A stretch of DNA of 64,000 nt from Rhynochetos jubatus (lineage: Eukaryota; Chordata; Aves; Eurypygiformes; Rhynochetidae): NCBI GenBank assembly GCA_027574665.1, contig CM050654.1:26617722-26681721 (forward strand), read 5' to 3'. Positions 60,640-64,000 of this stretch are shown piece after piece. The notes under the pieces were generated by a model. The model ran no database searches, was not told the origin of the DNA, and saw only the letters and a program-made list of their open reading frames with translations. The translations under genes were made by a program, and so were the position numbers. Position 1 is the first letter of the stretch, and every line of letters starts with the position of its first letter.

Positions 60640-61130
60640 AATGTGCGGGGGGGGGGGGGGGGGTGTTGGGAGAGGGGGGGAGAGGGGGGCCGGGGCGGGG
60701 CGGGCGGGCGGAGCGAGGGGGCCCGGGGGGGGGGTTTCGGCCGGGCAGGGGCCGCGCCGCGGGCAGCATGACCGGGCTTTGCCTCTCCTGCCTGCTCTGG
60801 GTATGGGGGCACCGGGGGCACCGGGGGCACCGGAGGGACCGGGGGGGCCGGGGGGAGCGGGACGGCAGCGCGATGGGGCCCGGCAGCGGGGTCCCGGAGC
60901 GGGATGGGGGCTGGTTGGGGGGGAGCGGGACGGAACCGGCGGTGCTGGAACCGGGAGCGGGACCGAGCGGAGACCGGCCGGACACCGGGGCGGGGTTGGG
61001 GGGTGACCGGACCGTGAGCGGGGTCGGGAGGAGCCCCGGGGAGCGGGGGGAGCGGAGCAGGACCCCGGCCGGGAGAGCGGGGGCGGTGGGCAGCGGGCAA
61101 GGGGGGCGCGATGGGGGCACCGTGCGGGGA
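60640..61130 (+). promoter_or_regulatory. CpG island around TNS1 candidate exon B
   Basis: This dense CpG stretch has G-rich Sp1-like words (GGGGCGGGGCGGGCGGGCGG) at about 60690-60715 just upstream of the ATG. It continues past the donor as CGGGAGCGGGAC-like repeats. It is a likely promoter of a TNS1 transcript. Confidence 0.5.
60768..60800 (+). CDS. TNS1: Candidate TNS1 alternative first coding exon B
   Basis: ATG 60768-60770 sits in a CpG-dense island with context GCAGCATGA. It encodes MTGLCLSCLLW before a GTATGG donor, again in phase 0 and therefore joinable to the exon at 63688. The SCLL core resembles that of candidate exon A (VSCLLPL). Its use as an exon is inferred from CpG context, splice signal and phase. 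Confidence 0.45.
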
Positions 61131-63687
61131 TGTGGGACAGGGACACTGCGCTGGGGGGTGTCAACGGAGGGGGGGTGGGCTTGGGGAGGGTGGGGGGTTG
61201 ATCCCACCCAGCCTGCGGTACTGCTGGGGGTCCCCGCCACCCCCGGGGTTGAGGCTCTGCCCCCCACACTGGAGGGGAGCGAAACTGGGCAAAGCAGGGG
61301 GGGGATCAAATTAGCGGTGGGGGTCTGGGGCTCTGCCCACTCCCCGTCACCCAGGCGAGCTGGGCCCTGGGGCGCAGAATGCTGGGGACCCATGTGTCCC
61401 GGCGACCCCCGCCCACCCTGGCTTTGCAGCCTCGGGGGAACCGGGTGTCCCAGTGCCTGTCCCCCCCCCCCCCCGCACCTCTCCGCAGTGCTGGGCAGTG
61501 AACCCAGACCTCCCAGATCCTGATTCATCTGGCACCTCTTCCCAGCGCCTCTTCCAGCCCAGGACACCTGGATCCCCTTCCAGCCTCCTTGGGGCTGCGC
61601 ACTGGGGCGCCTGTGACCAGGGATGCCCGTGTCCCCCCGTCCCCTGGAGCTGACCCCTGGAGCTGGGTACCCATGGGTGGCATCCCCAAGAGCCCCCCTA
61701 CCCCCCTCGGCAGTTCCCAGCCCTGGGGACAGGGAGGTTTAACTGGGATCCTGCCAGTATGGAGCTGGGACAGCTATCTGATGGGATGGGCTGGTTCCCT
61801 GGCAGGGAGGTGGGGATGTAAAGCCGGGGGCTGGCTCGACAGTCCCCTGGCATGGGGATGGTGTTGGCAATGGGACAAGCAGAGGGGGCTCTGTGGGGTG
61901 GGAAGAGGGGGGACAGCGCTTTCCCTAGCGAGGATAATTACCGTTAATGAAGCAGGCCCATGCTAACATGTGGGGCCAGGGTAGGGTGTGTGTGGGGGTA
62001 CGTGCGTGAGAGATGTGTCAGCATCCCTGGGCATCCCGTCCGGATCCCTGGGAGCGGGGGGCAAGGCCTCTTCCCGGGGCACCCCGCAGCAAAGATGCTG
62101 CTTTGCATATGTAAACGAGCTCATGGCATCGTTAGGCCTCGCTGTCACCCAGCAACTGCGGCGTGGGAGCCCCCGGCCCCGGGGAGCTTTTCCCACGGCT
62201 GCTCGATGGGTGACGACACCCCCTGTGCACACGCGTGTGCACGCGCGTAGTTACGCCCCAGTCCCGCTAAGGGTTGAAAAAGCACCGGGGGGCTGCTGAG
62301 GGTCCCCACGGGAGGAGGTGCCCAGAGAAGAGTGGCTTGCACACGCGTGTACACACCTGTGAGAGCGTGCTGACCGTCGCACACGGACCTGCACGTGGGA
62401 ACATGGAAATCCGCACACGCGTCTGCTGCGGCCGTGGCCAGCGGAGTTGTGCACGCTCGCGCTCGCGCACGCTTGCACGCTTGCACACGCCCGCACGCTC
62501 GCAGGCGTGCGCACGCGTGCAACGCCCTGACACACACAGTCCCTGGGGGTGTCTGCACGCAGGCGGGCGCGTGGCGCACGCCTGGGGCCCTTCTGACTGT
62601 AGATGTGTGTAGCAGGGAAACTGAGGCAGGGAGGTTTGGGGGGAGCTACCCAGCACCCCGACACTTTGGCACTGTCCCCCCTGGCTCTGGTGCCGAGGGC
62701 AGAGGAGAGCGGGGCGCCTGGGCGAGGGGGGGCTGCCGGGCCTTTGCTTAATCTCATTAGTCTTGGCATGAAAAGGCGGATTACGGGGGCTCACATCTTC
62801 ATCTGGCGGCGGGTGGGTGGGCAGGGCTGGCGCGCTGCCAGGGGTTACCCCCCCCCCCCCCCCCCCCGAAACAGCCTGGAGGGGGTCGGGAGGGGCACCG
62901 GCCGGCCGCTGCCAGGCTCCCCGCCACCCTCAGCCCCGCGTGTGAGCGCACACACACGCTTGCACACTCACACCCCGGCGCCTGCGCGTGTTCGGATCCA
63001 TCCTGCGCCCACACGCGTGGCGCGGCCTCCCCCCGCCGTGGGCTGTGCCGGGCAGGGTGGGCACGGGCACCCCCTGTGCACCCCCCGGGACACCCCAGCG
63101 CGGGCTGCCCGGCGAGCACCCCAAAACCCAGCAGGAAACCGAGGCACCCCCCTGCACGCAGCCGGGTGTGCACGTGCGTGTTTGCACACGTGTCTGTGCG
63201 TGCGCACGCGTGCAAACACATCCCTGCACGTGCACGCGTGTGGGCACGCGCGTACCGGTGTACGAGCGTCTTGACACCCCCGCGCGTGCAAGCGCACGCG
63301 CTTGTGCTTGCACACGCGTGCTCACGAGAGCGCGCGGGCGTGGGAGTCTTCGTGTGTGTGCGCACACGCGTGTGCACGGCTTGTCCGGCGCGCGCCGCCA
63401 GGGGGCGGCAGAGACTATTTAAAGGGGCCGCCGCTTGGGGGGGGTGCGTGTGTTGCGGGTGGGCACAGCCCCCTGCCCACCCGGGCACGAGGTCATCCCT
63501 CCCTCGACGTGACCACCGCCCCACGGCCCCGGCCCTGGGTAGCAGGGTGCAGGGGGACACACATTTGCGTGGCTGGGTGTGTGTGGGATGATCCCCTGCC
63601 CAGAGGGAAACTGAGGCAGGGCAGGGTAAGGTGCCCATGTCTCTGTGCCACCCGGATGCCCCTGATGAAGCCCCGTGTTCCCCCCAG

Positions 63688-63802
63688 CCCCAGGACCTGG
63701 AGTCCCCCCCGGCACACGCCTTCAAGATGACGAGCTTCAAGAAGGTGAAGGCGTGCGGGATCTGCCGGCAGGCCATCACGCGCCAGGGCAGCACCTGCCG
63801 AG
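63688..63802 (+). CDS. TNS1: TNS1 (tensin-1) C1-domain exon, gene continues past window
   Basis: The exon follows an acceptor at 63686-63687 and ends at a GTGAGC donor. It encodes [20 protein letters not shown] and then [18 protein letters not shown]. It contains the start of a C1 zinc finger: His, twelve residues, then C-x2-C. In tensins such a domain precedes the PTEN-like phosphatase/C2 region, with SH2 and PTB domains at the far end. The protein links actin to integrin adhesions. Head-to-head placement next to RUFY4 matches human TNS1. The remaining exons lie beyond the window. Confidence 0.85.
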
Positions 63803-64000
63803 GTGAGCCGGGGCCGCGGGCACACGCGTGTGTGTGCCGGGGGGTGCCCGGGGGTTCGGGACATCGGGGGACCCCTGCGTGTGCGGCCGCCTGCACGGGC
63901 ACGTGAAGGTGGAGACGCGTGGCTGTGCCAACCCGTGGCACACGCGTGCGTTAGGGTGGGCGGGTGTGCAAGGGACTGTGCGGCGCCTCGGCGGGCGGGA

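Larger units (their letters stand above)
57941..63687 (+). other. TNS1 5' intronic region
   Basis: This stretch lies between candidate first exon A and the C1-domain exon. It holds a 34-base-unit minisatellite (58.2-58.6 kb), candidate first exon B with its CpG island (60.6-61.1 kb), a G run at about 60646-60663, a C run at about 62849-62868, Z-DNA-prone CG/CA tracts, several MIR tails, and short TAAT-rich islands that may be enhancers. Confidence 0.5.

Noticed and set aside
60180..61523. 447-codon plus-strand frame in the TNS1 region
   Set aside because: Gly/Arg/Pro-rich translation of a CpG island; contains splice-like and promoter-like sequence and no recognisable domain.

Overview
The window is vertebrate nuclear DNA, most likely from a bird. 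Its genes are split into many short exons with GT-AG introns, and the DNA is very GC-rich with compact introns. It carries CR1-type retroposon tails ending in ATTCTATGATT-like repeats, together with old MIR-type SINE tails. The gene order matches the human 2q35 block in inverted orientation (SLC11A1 - CATIP - TMBIM1/PNKD - AAMP - ARPC2 - CXCR1/2 - RUFY4 - TNS1). The species cannot be fixed from the sequence alone.

Layout. 1-3487 (-): the 5' half of SLC11A1 (NRAMP1), cut by the window start. 4515-6974 (-): CATIP, complete. 8011-18524 (-): PNKD, with three readable transcript forms. TMBIM1 (11.3-17.4 kb, +) lies nested in a PNKD intron on the opposite strand. 18819-22881 (+): AAMP, head-to-head with PNKD. 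23887-42554 (-): ARPC2, tail-to-tail with AAMP and with a long, less GC-rich first intron. 46126-47202 (+): one intronless-CDS interleukin-8-type chemokine receptor. 48831-53880 (-): RUFY4. 57848 to the end (+): the beginning of tensin-1 (TNS1), with two candidate first exons and the first part of its C1 zinc-finger domain.

Exon boundaries were set by hand from splice signals and reading phase. The joined exons keep frame and give 368 aa (CATIP), 380/367/126 aa (PNKD long/medium/short), 303 aa (TMBIM1), 423 aa (AAMP), 300 aa (ARPC2), 358 aa (CXCR) and 686 aa (RUFY4).

The genes share no single pathway. SLC11A1, the CXC receptor and RUFY4 relate to phagocyte and leukocyte biology. ARPC2, CATIP and TNS1 relate to actin. 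PNKD and TMBIM1 share a locus and a CpG-rich promoter. I found no previously undescribed system. The points worth a second look are gene architecture (nesting, a GC-AG intron, a stop codon inside a poly(A) signal), apparent absence of GPBAR1 and of a second CXCR gene, alternative TNS1 starts, and several unusual repeat or Z-DNA-prone tracts.
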